From Faunimonas pinastri (GTDB lineage: Bacteria; Pseudomonadota; Alphaproteobacteria; Rhizobiales; Afifellaceae): a stretch of 64,000 bases of DNA. The notes under the pieces are model-generated. The model saw only the letters and a program-made list of their open reading frames with translations, was not told where the DNA came from and did no database searches. This document shows positions 43,294 to 53,162 of this stretch, piece by piece (the stretch's first letter is position 1; every line of letters begins with the position of its first letter). The stretch spans positions 62,001 to 126,000 of the forward strand of contig NZ_FOFG01000009.1 in the NCBI RefSeq assembly GCF_900110915.1. Direction: 5' to 3'. A program made the position numbers and the translations under genes.

Positions 43294-44160
43294 TCAGTTC
43301 CGGGGAAACAGGCCCTGCGGCCTGAGCATGAAGATGATGAGGAAGACGATGTGGCCGGCCAGCACCTGCCATGCCGCGTCGAACTGGGCGCCCAGTGTCT
43401 GCGCGACGCCGAGCACGATGCCGCCGATCAACGTGCCCCACAGGCTGCCGAGGCCGCCCAGCACCACAGCCTCGAAGGCGGTGATCAGGCGGCTTGGCCC
43501 GCTCGTCGGATCGAAATTCGTCCAGACCGACATGAAGCCCGCCGAGATCGCCACCGTCACGCCGACGATCCCCATGGCGATGGCATAGATGTGGGCGGAG
43601 GGCAGGCCGACGAGATTGGCGGAGGAGACGTCGTCGGAAACCGCGCGGATACGGGCGCCCATGCGCGTGCGGTAGAGCAGCAGGTCCAGTCCCGCCACCA
43701 TGACCATGGCCGTGACGAAGATCGCCAGCGGCAGCACGCCGACATTGATGCCCTTGCCCAGCATCAGGGTCGCCGTCTCGATGCCGCCGCCGGCGACCTT
43801 GCGGGTATCGGCGCCATAGGTGCCGAGCAGCCCGTTCTGGATGATGATGGAAAGGCCGAAGGTGACGAGGATGATCGGCAGCACGCCTTCGCCGATCACC
43901 CGCTGGAGCAGGTAGCGCTGCAGCAGGTAGCCGCCGAGAAAGGCGAGCGGCAGGGTGATCAGCACGGCGAGGATCGGATCGAGCCCGAAGGCCTGCGTCA
44001 GCGACAGGATGAGGAAGGAAACGAGGACAATCAGGTCGCCATGCGCGATGTTGACGAAGCGCATGATCCCGACCGACAGCGAGAGGCCCATCGCGAACAT
44101 CGCGTAGAGCCCGCCGACCAGGACGCCCTGCAGGATTTGGTTGGCCCAACTGAAAAACAT
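43294..44160 (-). CDS. livH: Branched-chain amino acid-type ABC transporter permease (LivH-like)
   Basis: 288 aa, ~8 membrane helices. Typical LivH sequence: LQGVLVGGLYAMFAMGLSLSVGIMRFVNIAHGDLIVL, then RTRMGARIRAVSDDVSSANLVGLP as the ATPase-contact loop and EAVVLGGLGSLWGTLIGGIVLG near the end. It pairs with the LivM-like permease. The gene sits between the LivF-like ATPase (3-nt gap) and LivM. Confidence 0.9.
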   Translation of the reverse strand: MFFSWANQILQGVLVGGLYAMFAMGLSLSVGIMRFVNIAHGDLIVLVSFLILSLTQAFGLDPILAVLITLPLAFLGGYLLQRYLLQRVIGEGVLPIILVTFGLSIIIQNGLLGTYGADTRKVAGGGIETATLMLGKGINVGVLPLAIFVTAMVMVAGLDLLLYRTRMGARIRAVSDDVSSANLVGLPSAHIYAIAMGIVGVTVAISAGFMSVWTNFDPTSGPSRLITAFEAVVLGGLGSLWGTLIGGIVLGVAQTLGAQFDAAWQVLAGHIVFLIIFMLRPQGLFPRN

Positions 44161-44163
44161 GTC

Positions 44164-44898
44164 TCAGACCCCGAAATAGTGCTGAGCGACGATCTCGCGC
44201 GTCGTGTCCTGCGGCCGGCCGGTCAGGTTCACCCGGCCTTCCAGCAGGCAGTAGAAGCGGTCGGCGACGGCGAGCGAGCGCGTGATGTCCTGTTCCACCA
44301 CGACGATGCCGATGCCACGATCGCGGATCGCCGGGATGATCTCGTAGAGTTCGTTGATGACGACGGGCGCGAGGCCGAGGCTGATCTCGTCGCAGAGAAG
44401 CAGGCGCGGATTGGCGAGAAGCGCCCGGCCGACCGCCACCATCTGTTGCTGGCCACCGGAAAGCTCGCGCGTTTTCTGCCGCCGCCGCTCCTTCAGGATC
44501 GGGAAGTATCGGTAGACCTCGTCGAAGCCGATCTCGCCCTGCCGTCCGACTTCCCATCCGATATGGAGGTTCTCCTCCACGGTGAGCGAGGGGAAGAGCC
44601 GCCGGCCTTCCGGCACCAGCGCCACGCCGCCGCCCACGATCTCCGCCGTGGGCAGGGCCGTCAGGTCCGCGCCTTCCAGGAGGATGCGTCCCTCGGTGCG
44701 ACCGACCTGACCGACGATCGCCTTCAGGAGCGAGGACTTGCCCGCCCCGTTCGCGCCGATGATGGAGACGATCTCCCCGGCCCGGACCTCCAGGTCCACC
44801 CCGAACAAGGCCCGGAACTGGCCGTAGAAGACGGACAGCTTCTCCACCGCGAGCAGGGTGCCGTTTCCTGTCGGTGCGACCGCCGGTCTCCCCGCCAT
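44164..44898 (-). CDS. livF: Branched-chain amino acid-type ABC transporter ATPase (LivF-like)
   Basis: 244 aa from the ATG at 44898, one base after the LivG stop. Walker A GANGAGKS, signature LSGGQQQM, Walker B LLLCDEISLGLAP and the H-switch VVEQD are intact. LivF and LivG form the heterodimeric engine of the importer. The ~10 residues before LLAVEKLSVFYG are not conserved. Confidence 0.9.
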   Translation of the reverse strand: MAGRPAVAPTGNGTLLAVEKLSVFYGQFRALFGVDLEVRAGEIVSIIGANGAGKSSLLKAIVGQVGRTEGRILLEGADLTALPTAEIVGGGVALVPEGRRLFPSLTVEENLHIGWEVGRQGEIGFDEVYRYFPILKERRRQKTRELSGGQQQMVAVGRALLANPRLLLCDEISLGLAPVVINELYEIIPAIRDRGIGIVVVEQDITRSLAVADRFYCLLEGRVNLTGRPQDTTREIVAQHYFGV

Positions 44899-44899
44899 G

Positions 44900-45613
44900 T
44901 CAGGCCTCGACACCGAGATAGACCTCCCGCACGCGCGGGTCGGCAAGCACCGCGTCGGGCGTTCCGCTGCTGATGATCTTGCCGCCGTAGAGAACCGCCA
45001 GACGGGTCGCGGCGCGGCGAAGCGCGTGGATCACGTGCTCGATCCAGACGATGGTCGCGCCCTGCCGGTGAACGCCGCGGATGATCTCAAGAAGTTCGTC
45101 GCATTCCATGTCGGTCAGTCCGCCGGCGATCTCGTCGAGAAGCAGCAGCTTGGGGCGGCAGGCGACCGCCTTGGCAAGTTCCAGCCGCTTCAGGTCGAGC
45201 AGCGAGAGTTCGCCCGCCGGCCTTTCCATGCGATGAGCGAGGCCGGTCAGCTCCACGACTTCCACCGCCCAGTCGCGGGAGGCGCGGATGGAGCCCTGGC
45301 CGCCGCTGACAGCCGCGACCAGCACGTTCTCGAACACGCTCATGTGGGAGAACGGCTTCGGCACTTGGTAGGTCCTGCCGATGCCCATCTGGCAGCGCGA
45401 CCACGGCCGCTTGCGCGTGATGTCGCGCCCCTCGAAGCGGACATGGCCGGCGCTGACGGGATGAACGCCGAGAATGACGTTGAACAGTGTCGTCTTTCCC
45501 GCGCCGTTCGGGCCCAGAATGCCCAGCACGTCGCCCTTCGCCACCGAGAGGTCGAGATCGTCGATGACCTTGAGCGGACCGAAATGACGACGGACGGAAA
45601 CAAGCTCCAGCAT
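44900..45613 (-). CDS. livG: Branched-chain amino acid-type ABC transporter ATPase (LivG-like)
   Basis: 237 aa from the ATG at 45613 (GGAGGG upstream). Walker A GPNGAGKT, the LivG-type MGIGRTYQVPKPFSHMSVFENV segment, a signature variant LSLLDLKRLELAKA and Walker B LLLLDEIAGGLTD are seen. The signature LSLLDLKR departs from the usual LSYGEQR/LSGGQ motif, a feature of some LivG proteins. It lies 65 nt after the binding-protein gene. Confidence 0.9.
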   Translation of the reverse strand: MLELVSVRRHFGPLKVIDDLDLSVAKGDVLGILGPNGAGKTTLFNVILGVHPVSAGHVRFEGRDITRKRPWSRCQMGIGRTYQVPKPFSHMSVFENVLVAAVSGGQGSIRASRDWAVEVVELTGLAHRMERPAGELSLLDLKRLELAKAVACRPKLLLLDEIAGGLTDMECDELLEIIRGVHRQGATIVWIEHVIHALRRAATRLAVLYGGKIISSGTPDAVLADPRVREVYLGVEA

Positions 45614-45678
45614 GGCACCCTCCGACTTGGCTAGCCGGCCGGCGCGACAGGCGCCGACCGGATTCTCGATCCGCCGGC

Positions 45679-46953
45679 TCAGGCGTAGGGGATCGGCTGC
45701 GGCTCGCCGCCGACGGGAATGTCGGGGAAGAGGGAATTGTCGACCACGACGAGGTCGAAGGGATATTTCTTCCCCAAGCGCCATTGCCCGGCCACCAGAG
45801 GCGTCAGCCCGCAATTCGGGAACGGTCCCTTGGTGAAATCCACCATGCCGATGATGGTGTTGAGTTTAGTGGCCTTCAGCGCGTCGCGAATGGAAGCCGG
45901 ATCGTCGAGATCCTGCGTCCGGGCGAAGGTGTCGAAGATCACCTCGAACAGCGAATGGCGGAAGCCCAGCGGCTGCGACCACTGGCGGCCGCTGCCCTTC
46001 TCGTAGGCGTCGGCAAGCTCCTGCGAGGACTGGCCGGTGAGGCTCGACTTGTAGGGAGCCGAGGCCGTCCACCACACCTCCGTCGTGAGCCCCTCCGCCC
46101 GCGCACCGAGCGGGGCGATGGCGGAGGGAAACTCCAGCGCCTTGCCCATGTAGACCGCCTTGGGCCGATAGCCCTGCTGGGCGCAGCCATTCCAGAAGGT
46201 CGTCATCTCCGGCGGCGGCATGGAGCCCGTGACGATCTCGCAGCCGGCCGATTTGAAGGCACCGATCTGCGCGTTGTAATTGCCGGCCGGAATGTCGAAG
46301 CGGCCGGGATCGACGACCTTGTAGCCGGCCTTGTCGAGGATGACCGGGAAGCCGCGCGACTGGGCGATGCCGTCGCCGTCATTGGGCCAGAGGCCGCCGA
46401 CAAGCTTGTTGGTGGTCAGCCGGTTCCACATCGGGATCAACGAGCTGACCAGTTCGTCGCCGCTGAAGAAGTAATGGTAGGTCCAGTCGAAGCCCTTCTT
46501 CGGATCGCCGTTGCGGCCGAGGAAATAGGGCTCCAGCGGAGCGTCGTTGCTGACGCAGGGCATGCCATTCAGCTCGCACTGGTCGGCGACGGGGTTGCAG
46601 GTCTCCGGCGTGGCAAAGGTGGAGACGAGGTTCACCTGGTCGTTGAGGATGAGCTCCTGTGCGACTTCGGCGGCGCGGTTCGGGTTGGACTGGCTGTCCT
46701 TCACCACGATCTCGAACGGATATTCCGTCCCGCCGACCTTGATCTTGCCGCCAGACGCCTTCTTCACCTGATCCAGCACGAACGGCATGTGCTCGCAGAA
46801 GGCGGCCAGCGGCCCCGTCTGCGGCATGACCAGCCCGATCTTGATGGTGCGCGAGGCGGCGAAGGCGACATTCCGGCTGACGCCTCCGGCAACGCCGGTC
46901 GCCAGCATTCCCTTGAGGACGGTTCTCCGCCCCACTCCCATGGTCCAGACCAT
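45679..46953 (-). CDS. Branched-chain amino acid-type ABC transporter substrate-binding protein
   Basis: 424 aa from the ATG at 46953 (GGAGG seven bases upstream). A Tat signal is present (GVGRRTVLKGMLATGVAGG). The mature protein is a Leu/Ile/Val-binding-protein fold: IKIGLVMPQTGPLAAFCEHM at the start, VVKDSQSNPNRAAEVAQELILNDQVNLV and then CEIVTGSMPPPEMTTFWNGC. It is first in the operon feeding LivGFHM. Given the neighbouring cupin dioxygenase and aldehyde dehydrogenase, an aromatic or aryl-keto substrate is a reasonable guess, but amino acids cannot be excluded. Confidence 0.88.
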   Translation of the reverse strand: MVWTMGVGRRTVLKGMLATGVAGGVSRNVAFAASRTIKIGLVMPQTGPLAAFCEHMPFVLDQVKKASGGKIKVGGTEYPFEIVVKDSQSNPNRAAEVAQELILNDQVNLVSTFATPETCNPVADQCELNGMPCVSNDAPLEPYFLGRNGDPKKGFDWTYHYFFSGDELVSSLIPMWNRLTTNKLVGGLWPNDGDGIAQSRGFPVILDKAGYKVVDPGRFDIPAGNYNAQIGAFKSAGCEIVTGSMPPPEMTTFWNGCAQQGYRPKAVYMGKALEFPSAIAPLGARAEGLTTEVWWTASAPYKSSLTGQSSQELADAYEKGSGRQWSQPLGFRHSLFEVIFDTFARTQDLDDPASIRDALKATKLNTIIGMVDFTKGPFPNCGLTPLVAGQWRLGKKYPFDLVVVDNSLFPDIPVGGEPQPIPYA

Positions 46954-47287
46954 GATCTTTCCTCCCTGCCGACGGGTCCCAACCCGCCCGACGGCCCGGT
47001 TTCTTCCGGGCTCGATCGTTTGCAGTCCAACTATCCTACAGAGTTTCAAGGGAATCAACTTATGATTCTGTCTTTCGGAGCCGGAGGGGCAGCAACCTGT
47101 AACTTCACCGATTTCAAGAAAACAAGGAGCGCAGTTCCGGCTCTTGATCGACCAGAGCGGGAACTGCTAGTCGTCGAGGGGAGGACTGCCATTTCGCGAA
47201 AGACAAGCACTGTCGTTCTTCGCCAGGAGCGCCGTTCATCCACCCGGCATAACATCGTGACCTTTTCGATTTCATTGGAGAATTCTC
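46954..47287. promoter_or_regulatory. 334-base divergent control region between the Liv operon and the aldehyde dehydrogenase
   Basis: No gene is supported here. GTTCCGGCTCT (47134-47144) and AGAGCGGGAAC (47154-47164) form an 11-base-pair dyad with one mismatch and a 9-base spacer. TTTCGCGAAA (47192-47201) is a perfect palindrome just downstream. The GGGAAC half-site also occurs in the gap before the SDR gene (40472-40786). Promoters for both directions are expected in this segment. Confidence 0.5.
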
Positions 47288-48733
47288 ATGGATGTCAGCT
47301 TACTCATCGACAATGAGGAAAGGAGCGCGGAGAACAACGCGACCTTCGACCGGCTCGACCCCGTAACGGGCAAGCTCGCCTCGCGCGCCGCCGCGGCCGG
47401 CGTGACGGACGCGAACGCCGCCGTGGATGCCGCGGCCGCCGCATTCCCCGCCTGGGCGTCCATGGGCCCCGGCGAGCGTCGCATGCTGCTCCTGAAGGCG
47501 GCCGACGTCATGCAGGCGGAGGCGGAAAAGTTCACCCGCCTGATGATCGAGGAAATCGGCGCCACGGCCCCGTGGGCGGGTTTCAACGTGCACCTGGCCT
47601 CCAGCATGCTGCGCGAGGCGGCGGCGCTCACCACGCAGGTCGACGGGCAGGTCATTCCCTCCGACAAGCCGGGCACCCTGTCCCTGGCGGTCCGGCAGCC
47701 GGCAGGCGTGGTGCTGGGAATCGCGCCATGGAACGCGCCGGTGATCCTCGCCACCCGCGCCATCGCCACGCCTCTCGCCTGCGGCAACACCGTCGTCCTG
47801 AAGGCGTCCGAGATTTGCCCCGGCACCCATCGCTTGATCGGCGAGGTCCTGGTCAAGGCGGGCTTGCCCAAGGGCGTGGTCAACGTCGTCACGCATTCCG
47901 CCGCCGACGCGCCGAAGGTCGTCGAGGCGCTGGTCGCGCACCCCGCCGTGAAGCGCGTGAACTTCACCGGCTCCACCCGCGTCGGCCGCATCATCGCGGA
48001 GCATGCGGCGCGATACCTGAAGCCGGTGCTCCTGGAACTGGGCGGCAAGGCGCCGCTGCTCGTTCTCGATGACGCGGACCTCGATGCCGCCGTGAACGCG
48101 GCAGCCTTCGGCGCCTTCATGAACCAGGGCCAGATCTGCATGTCCACCGAGCGGATCGTCGTGGATGAGGCCGTCGCCGACGAGTTCGTCGCGAAGCTGG
48201 CCGCCAAGGCCCGGACGCTGAAGGCGGGCGATCCGCGCGGCCATGTCGTGCTGGGGTCGCTGGTGGATCTCGGCTCGGCGGAAAAGATGGATGCGCTGAT
48301 CAAGGACGCGGTGGAGAAGGGGGCGGTGCTCGCCTGCGGCGGCAATCGCGACGGCGCGATCGTGGATGCCACCCTACTCGACCGGGTCGGTCCCGGCATG
48401 CGCATCTATTCGGAAGAAAGCTTCGGACCGGTGAAGTCGGTGATCCGCGTCAGCGGCGTCGACGAGGCCGTGCGCGTCGCCAACGATACGGAATACGGCC
48501 TCTCCTCCGCCGTCTTCGGCCGTGACATCATGCGGGCGCTGGAGGTTGCCAAGCGCATCCAGTCCGGCATCTGCCACATCAACGGACCGACGGTCGGCGA
48601 CGAGGCGCAGATCCCCTTCGGCGGCGTGAAGGGCAGCGGCTATGGCCGCTTCGGCGGACGCTGGGGCATCGATGCCTTCACGGAGACGCGCTGGATCACC
48701 ATCGAGGATCCGCACCAGCACTACCCGTTCTGA
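47288..48733 (+). CDS. Aldehyde dehydrogenase, vanillin/salicylaldehyde dehydrogenase type
   Basis: 481 aa, standard NAD(P)+-dependent ALDH length. Asn149 (APWNAP), Glu250 (LLELGGKAP), NAD loop FTGST (226-230) and catalytic Cys284 within NQGQICMSTERIVVDE are all present. The GQICMSTER sequence is characteristic of the aromatic-aldehyde branch (vanillin, salicylaldehyde and benzaldehyde dehydrogenases). It would oxidise an aryl aldehyde such as 4-hydroxybenzaldehyde or vanillin to the acid entering the pob/pca pathway. It is divergent from the Liv-type importer and convergent with pcaG, with a strong terminator between. Confidence 0.88.
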   Translation: MDVSLLIDNEERSAENNATFDRLDPVTGKLASRAAAAGVTDANAAVDAAAAAFPAWASMGPGERRMLLLKAADVMQAEAEKFTRLMIEEIGATAPWAGFNVHLASSMLREAAALTTQVDGQVIPSDKPGTLSLAVRQPAGVVLGIAPWNAPVILATRAIATPLACGNTVVLKASEICPGTHRLIGEVLVKAGLPKGVVNVVTHSAADAPKVVEALVAHPAVKRVNFTGSTRVGRIIAEHAARYLKPVLLELGGKAPLLVLDDADLDAAVNAAAFGAFMNQGQICMSTERIVVDEAVADEFVAKLAAKARTLKAGDPRGHVVLGSLVDLGSAEKMDALIKDAVEKGAVLACGGNRDGAIVDATLLDRVGPGMRIYSEESFGPVKSVIRVSGVDEAVRVANDTEYGLSSAVFGRDIMRALEVAKRIQSGICHINGPTVGDEAQIPFGGVKGSGYGRFGGRWGIDAFTETRWITIEDPHQHYPF

Positions 48734-48739
48734 AACGAC

Positions 48740-48770
48740 AAGGCCGCCGGAAACAATCCGGCGGCCTTTT
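48740..48770. terminator. Strong bidirectional intrinsic terminator
   Basis: AAGGCCGCCGGA (48740-48751) and TCCGGCGGCCTT (48757-48768) form a perfect 12-base-pair stem with loop AACAA. TTTT follows on the plus strand, and the A-rich start mirrors it on the other strand. It separates the aldehyde dehydrogenase from the convergent pca operon. Confidence 0.93.
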
Positions 48771-48807
48771 CGAAGGGAACAGCGAGGCTGCCCGGCGGGC
48801 TCCGGTT

Positions 48808-49401
48808 TCAGGCTTCGAAGAAGACGGTCTCGAGCTCGCCCTGCAGATAGATGTCGAAGGCGTAGATCGGTGCGCCGTCGCGGTCGCCCGTCCGCCGCGC
48901 GATCAGCGTGGGACGGAGTTCCTCAGGCACCAGCGAGAGGATCGGGTCGCTGCCGTTTGCCGCCTCGTCCTCGAAATAGATGCGCGTGAACAGGCGGCGC
49001 ACGATGCCGCGGGCGAAGATGCCGACATTGATATGGGGCGCCTGCTGCCGCCCGTCCGGCCCGGGCACCGGTCCGGGCTTCACCGTCGCGAACCCGTACT
49101 GGCCGAGCTTGTCGCATTCCGAGCGGCCGAACCCCTTGAAGGCGCCGTTCGGCAGCGGCGCCGTGTCGTTGCCGGCAAAGCGACCCTGCCCGTCCGCCTG
49201 CCAGATCTCGACCATGGCGTCCGGCACCGGAAGGCCCTGACCGTCATAGATGGTGCCCTCCACCCGGATCGCCTGCCCCACGGCATCGTCCGTCAGGAGA
49301 TTGTTGGAGACCAGCGCCGCGAAATCGTAGGCCGTCGGCGTCAGGGCATAGGCGAAGAAAGGCCCGACCGTCTGCGATGGGGTGATCTCATGCTCAGCCA
49401 T
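48808..49401 (-). CDS. pcaG: Protocatechuate 3,4-dioxygenase alpha subunit
   Basis: 197 aa from the ATG at 49401, overlapping the pcaH stop by 8 nt. It begins ITPSQTVGPFFAYALTP, as expected for the alpha subunit, with MVEIWQADGQGRFAG, KPGPVPG and APHINVGIFARGIVRRLFTRIYF. This chain lacks the iron ligands and completes the active site formed by the beta subunit. The complex cleaves protocatechuate between its hydroxyls to beta-carboxy-cis,cis-muconate. It is last in the pcaIJF-HG group. Confidence 0.97.
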   Translation of the reverse strand: MAEHEITPSQTVGPFFAYALTPTAYDFAALVSNNLLTDDAVGQAIRVEGTIYDGQGLPVPDAMVEIWQADGQGRFAGNDTAPLPNGAFKGFGRSECDKLGQYGFATVKPGPVPGPDGRQQAPHINVGIFARGIVRRLFTRIYFEDEAANGSDPILSLVPEELRPTLIARRTGDRDGAPIYAFDIYLQGELETVFFEA

Positions 49402-50104
49402 GATGCGGGTCCTCGAAGAAGGTCTGCTCACGCCCGCGCAGGACGATGTTGAAGCGGAAGGCCAGCGCCCATTCCGGCTGGGTCGCCTCCAGGTCGAAGG
49501 TCGATATCATCCGCTCCCTCGCGCGCTCGTCGGTGACGGAATTGAAGATCGGGTCGAACGGGAAAAGCGGATCGCCCGGAAAGTACATCTGGGTGACGAG
49601 ACGCGACAGGAAGCTCGGGCCGAAGAGCGACAGGTGGATGTGCGCGGGCCGCCAGGCATTCGGATGGTTGCGCCACGGATAGGGGCCGGGCTTGACCGTG
49701 ATGAACTTGTAATAGCCGTCGCCATTCGTCACGCAGCGCCCGGCGCCGGAAAAATTCGGATCCAGCGGCGCCGGATGCTGGTCGACCACGTGAATATAGC
49801 GTCCGGCCGAGTTGCACTGCCAGATCTCGATGAGCGTGTTCGGCAGGGGACGCCCGTCCTCGTCCATGACATGGCCGTGCACGATGATGCGCTCGCCCAG
49901 GGGCTCGCCTTCGTGCTGGATCGTAAGGTCGGCGTCGGTCTCCGCGACGGATTCGTGACCATAGACCGGGCCGGTCAACTCCGACAGCGTGTGCGGAATG
50001 ATCACCAGCGGCCGCTTCGGCGAGCGGATGCGCGTCCCGACATAATCGGGCGAGAGATAGGACGGATGCGCCTTCAGGCTTTCCTGCGGATAGATCAAAG
50101 CCAT
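49394..50104 (-). CDS. pcaH: Protocatechuate 3,4-dioxygenase beta subunit
   Basis: 236 aa. All four Fe(III) ligands are recognisable and keep the spacing of the Pseudomonas enzyme: Tyr103 (GRYIHV), Tyr142 (KPGPYPW), His155 and His157 (RPAHIHLSL). The N-terminal SPKRPLVIIPHTLSELTGPVYG segment is typical of beta chains. It forms the catalytic unit with PcaG and ring-cleaves protocatechuate. A 74-nt gap separates it from pcaF upstream. Confidence 0.97.
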   Translation of the reverse strand: MALIYPQESLKAHPSYLSPDYVGTRIRSPKRPLVIIPHTLSELTGPVYGHESVAETDADLTIQHEGEPLGERIIVHGHVMDEDGRPLPNTLIEIWQCNSAGRYIHVVDQHPAPLDPNFSGAGRCVTNGDGYYKFITVKPGPYPWRNHPNAWRPAHIHLSLFGPSFLSRLVTQMYFPGDPLFPFDPIFNSVTDERARERMISTFDLEATQPEWALAFRFNIVLRGREQTFFEDPHHG

Positions 50105-50178
50105 ATCGTCACCTCAACGTTTCCTCCGGCGATGTGCCGGCATCTGCGCCTCTGCCCGGGCGCTTCCTCTTCAGCCTG

Positions 50179-51383
<1,205 letters not shown>

Positions 51384-51384
<1 letters not shown>

Positions 51385-52175
51385 TATGCCTCTCCCTGAT
51401 GGGCGAGCTTCGTTCGCTCATGCAGATCGCGCAGGATCTTCAGCTCCTCCGCCGTCGGCGCCGGCGTTTCGGAGCAATCGTCGGCGAATTTCACCGGCCA
51501 GCCGCACTGCTCCTGCACTCGCTCGCGCGTGACGCCGGGATGCAGGGTGACGACCTGCAGCTCCTTGGTGTCCGGATGGGGCTCCAGAACGCAGAGATCG
51601 GTAAACACCCGGGTGGGCCCCTTGGTCTTCACGCCCAGCGCCTCCCGGCTGCCCGCCCCCGTGCCGTGGCCGAACGAGGTGATGAAGGGCAGCTTATCCA
51701 CGAAGGCGCGCGGCGACATCGCCATGGTGATGAAGATCTCGCCGCAATTTGTGGCGATCTCCGGCGCGCCGCCGCCGCCGGGAAGGCGGACCTTCGGCTT
51801 GTCGTAATCGCCGACGACGGTCGTGTTCAGGTTGGCGTAGCGGTCGATCTGCGCTCCGCCGAGGAAGCCGACGGTGATGCGACCCCCCTGCAGCCAGTAT
51901 CGGAACATCTCCGGGACCGAAACGGTGGTCAGCGCCGTCTCGCAAAGCTCGCCGTCGCCGATGGAAAGCGGCAGCACCTGCGGCTTGGTATCGATGGTGC
52001 CGGATTCGTAGATCAGCGTGACGCCGGGGGCGTGGGTGAGCCGCGCCAGATTGCACGCGGCGGACGGCGCGCCGATGCCGACGAAGCAGACATCCTCGGC
52101 GGACAAGGCGCGCGCCGCCGTCACGGTCATGATCTCGGTGGCGCTATAGGTGGTGGACGGTGTCTGGTCGGTCAT
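51384..52175 (-). CDS. pcaJ: 3-oxoadipate CoA-transferase subunit B
   Basis: 263 aa from the ATG at 52175. Catalytic Glu57 lies in LIYESGTID, the position that forms the glutamyl-CoA intermediate in this family. GxGG glycine-rich and KPKVRLPGGGGAPEIATNC motifs are also present. With PcaI it transfers CoA from succinyl-CoA to beta-ketoadipate. The C-terminus extends ~30 residues past the short E. coli-type enzymes. It lies 7 nt after pcaI. Confidence 0.95.
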
Positions 52176-52182
52176 CTCTGCC

Positions 52183-53028
52183 TCACGCCACCTTGGCCAG
52201 TCGGCTGGCGAAATCTTCAGGGCCGCGCTCCAGCACGTGCTCGCGCATCCAGGCAAGGAAGGTATCCCTGTCGCGCGCGATCGGGTCCCAGGCCTGATAG
52301 AAGGAGTTGGCGCGCTTGTAGTAGCCGTGCGCATAGGAGGGATAGGCACCGCCCGGAACGACGGAGATGGCGGTCACGGTCCAGGAGGGCAGCACGATGG
52401 CGTTGGGGCTGCGGGGCCCGAGATCGTCCACGACCTCTTCCACCGTGACGACGGACCGGCGGGCGGCCAGCACCGCCTCCTTCTGCACGCCGACGATACC
52501 TTCCAGCAGCACGTTGCCGGCGCGGTCGGCCCGCTGGGCGTGGATAATCGAAACGTCAGGGCGGATCGCCGGAACCGTCGCCAGCACCTCCCCGGTGTAA
52601 GGACAGGTCACGGAGCGGATGGTGGGGTTCACCTTCGGAAGGTCGACCCCCTTGTAGCCCCGCAAGACCGCGAACGGCAGGTTCGCCGCACCGGCCTCGT
52701 AGGCGTTCGCCATGGCGGCATGGGAATGCTCCTCCACTTCCAGCCGATTGGGCCAGCCCTTCTCCACCGCCTCGCGCAGACGGTGAAGCGAGCCCACGCC
52801 GGGATTGCCACCCCAGGAGAAGACGAGCTTCTCCGCGCAACCCATGCCGATCAGCTGGTCGTAGATCAGGTCCGGCGTCATCCGCACCAGGGTCAGCTGC
52901 TTGCGGCCCTGCCGGATAACCTCGTGACCCGCCGCATACGGGATCAGATGGGTAAAGCCTTCCATGGCCACCGTGTCGCCATCGCGCACGGTTTCGATCG
53001 CCTGTGAAAGCGTGAGGAACTCAGCCAC
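52183..53028 (-). CDS. pcaI: 3-oxoadipate CoA-transferase subunit A
   Basis: 281 aa from a GTG at 53028 with GGGAG upstream; the frame extends to 53097, but that would cover the promoter region. CoA-transferase family 1 alpha-chain features: GDTVAMEGFTHLIPYAAGHEVIRQ and the GxGxAEKLVFSWGGNPGVGS region. It pairs with PcaJ. First gene of the pcaIJF-HG operon, divergent from pcaR. Confidence 0.94.
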   Translation of the reverse strand: MAEFLTLSQAIETVRDGDTVAMEGFTHLIPYAAGHEVIRQGRKQLTLVRMTPDLIYDQLIGMGCAEKLVFSWGGNPGVGSLHRLREAVEKGWPNRLEVEEHSHAAMANAYEAGAANLPFAVLRGYKGVDLPKVNPTIRSVTCPYTGEVLATVPAIRPDVSIIHAQRADRAGNVLLEGIVGVQKEAVLAARRSVVTVEEVVDDLGPRSPNAIVLPSWTVTAISVVPGGAYPSYAHGYYKRANSFYQAWDPIARDRDTFLAWMREHVLERGPEDFASRLAKVA

Positions 53029-53103
53029 GCGTCTCCCTTCCGTTCTTCTATGCCGAAGCTTTCCCGGGATGATCGGCCGGGAAGAAAGCCCTGTCAATAA
53101 AAG

Positions 53104-53137
53104 TTCGCTGGATGTACATTTGTTCGCTCTGCGAACT
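53104..53137. promoter_or_regulatory. Probable PcaR operator between pcaI and pcaR
   Basis: GTTCGCTCTGCGAAC at 53123-53137 is a perfect inverted repeat (GTTCGC/GCGAAC around TCT). A direct copy of GTTCGC lies 19 bases earlier at 53104-53109. IclR-family regulators of the PcaR/PobR group bind sites of this GTTCG-type. It lies upstream of both genes if pcaR starts at 53163, so it could control the pca operon and autoregulate pcaR. Confidence 0.75.
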
Positions 53138-53162
53138 AAGCAGGACGAACCGTGCGACGGGA

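Noticed and set aside
42192-44973. Long plus-strand open frames opposite livM, livH and livF
   Set aside because: Asp/Glu/Arg-rich antisense shadows of membrane protein and ATPase genes; no conserved motif.
47193-47200. TTCGCGAA palindrome as a separate operator
   Set aside because: Short and common in GC-rich DNA; mentioned only as part of the intergenic region.
53112-53162. 17-residue N-terminal extension of PcaR
   Set aside because: It would overlap the operator dyad and is not conserved-looking; the ATG at 53163 is preferred.
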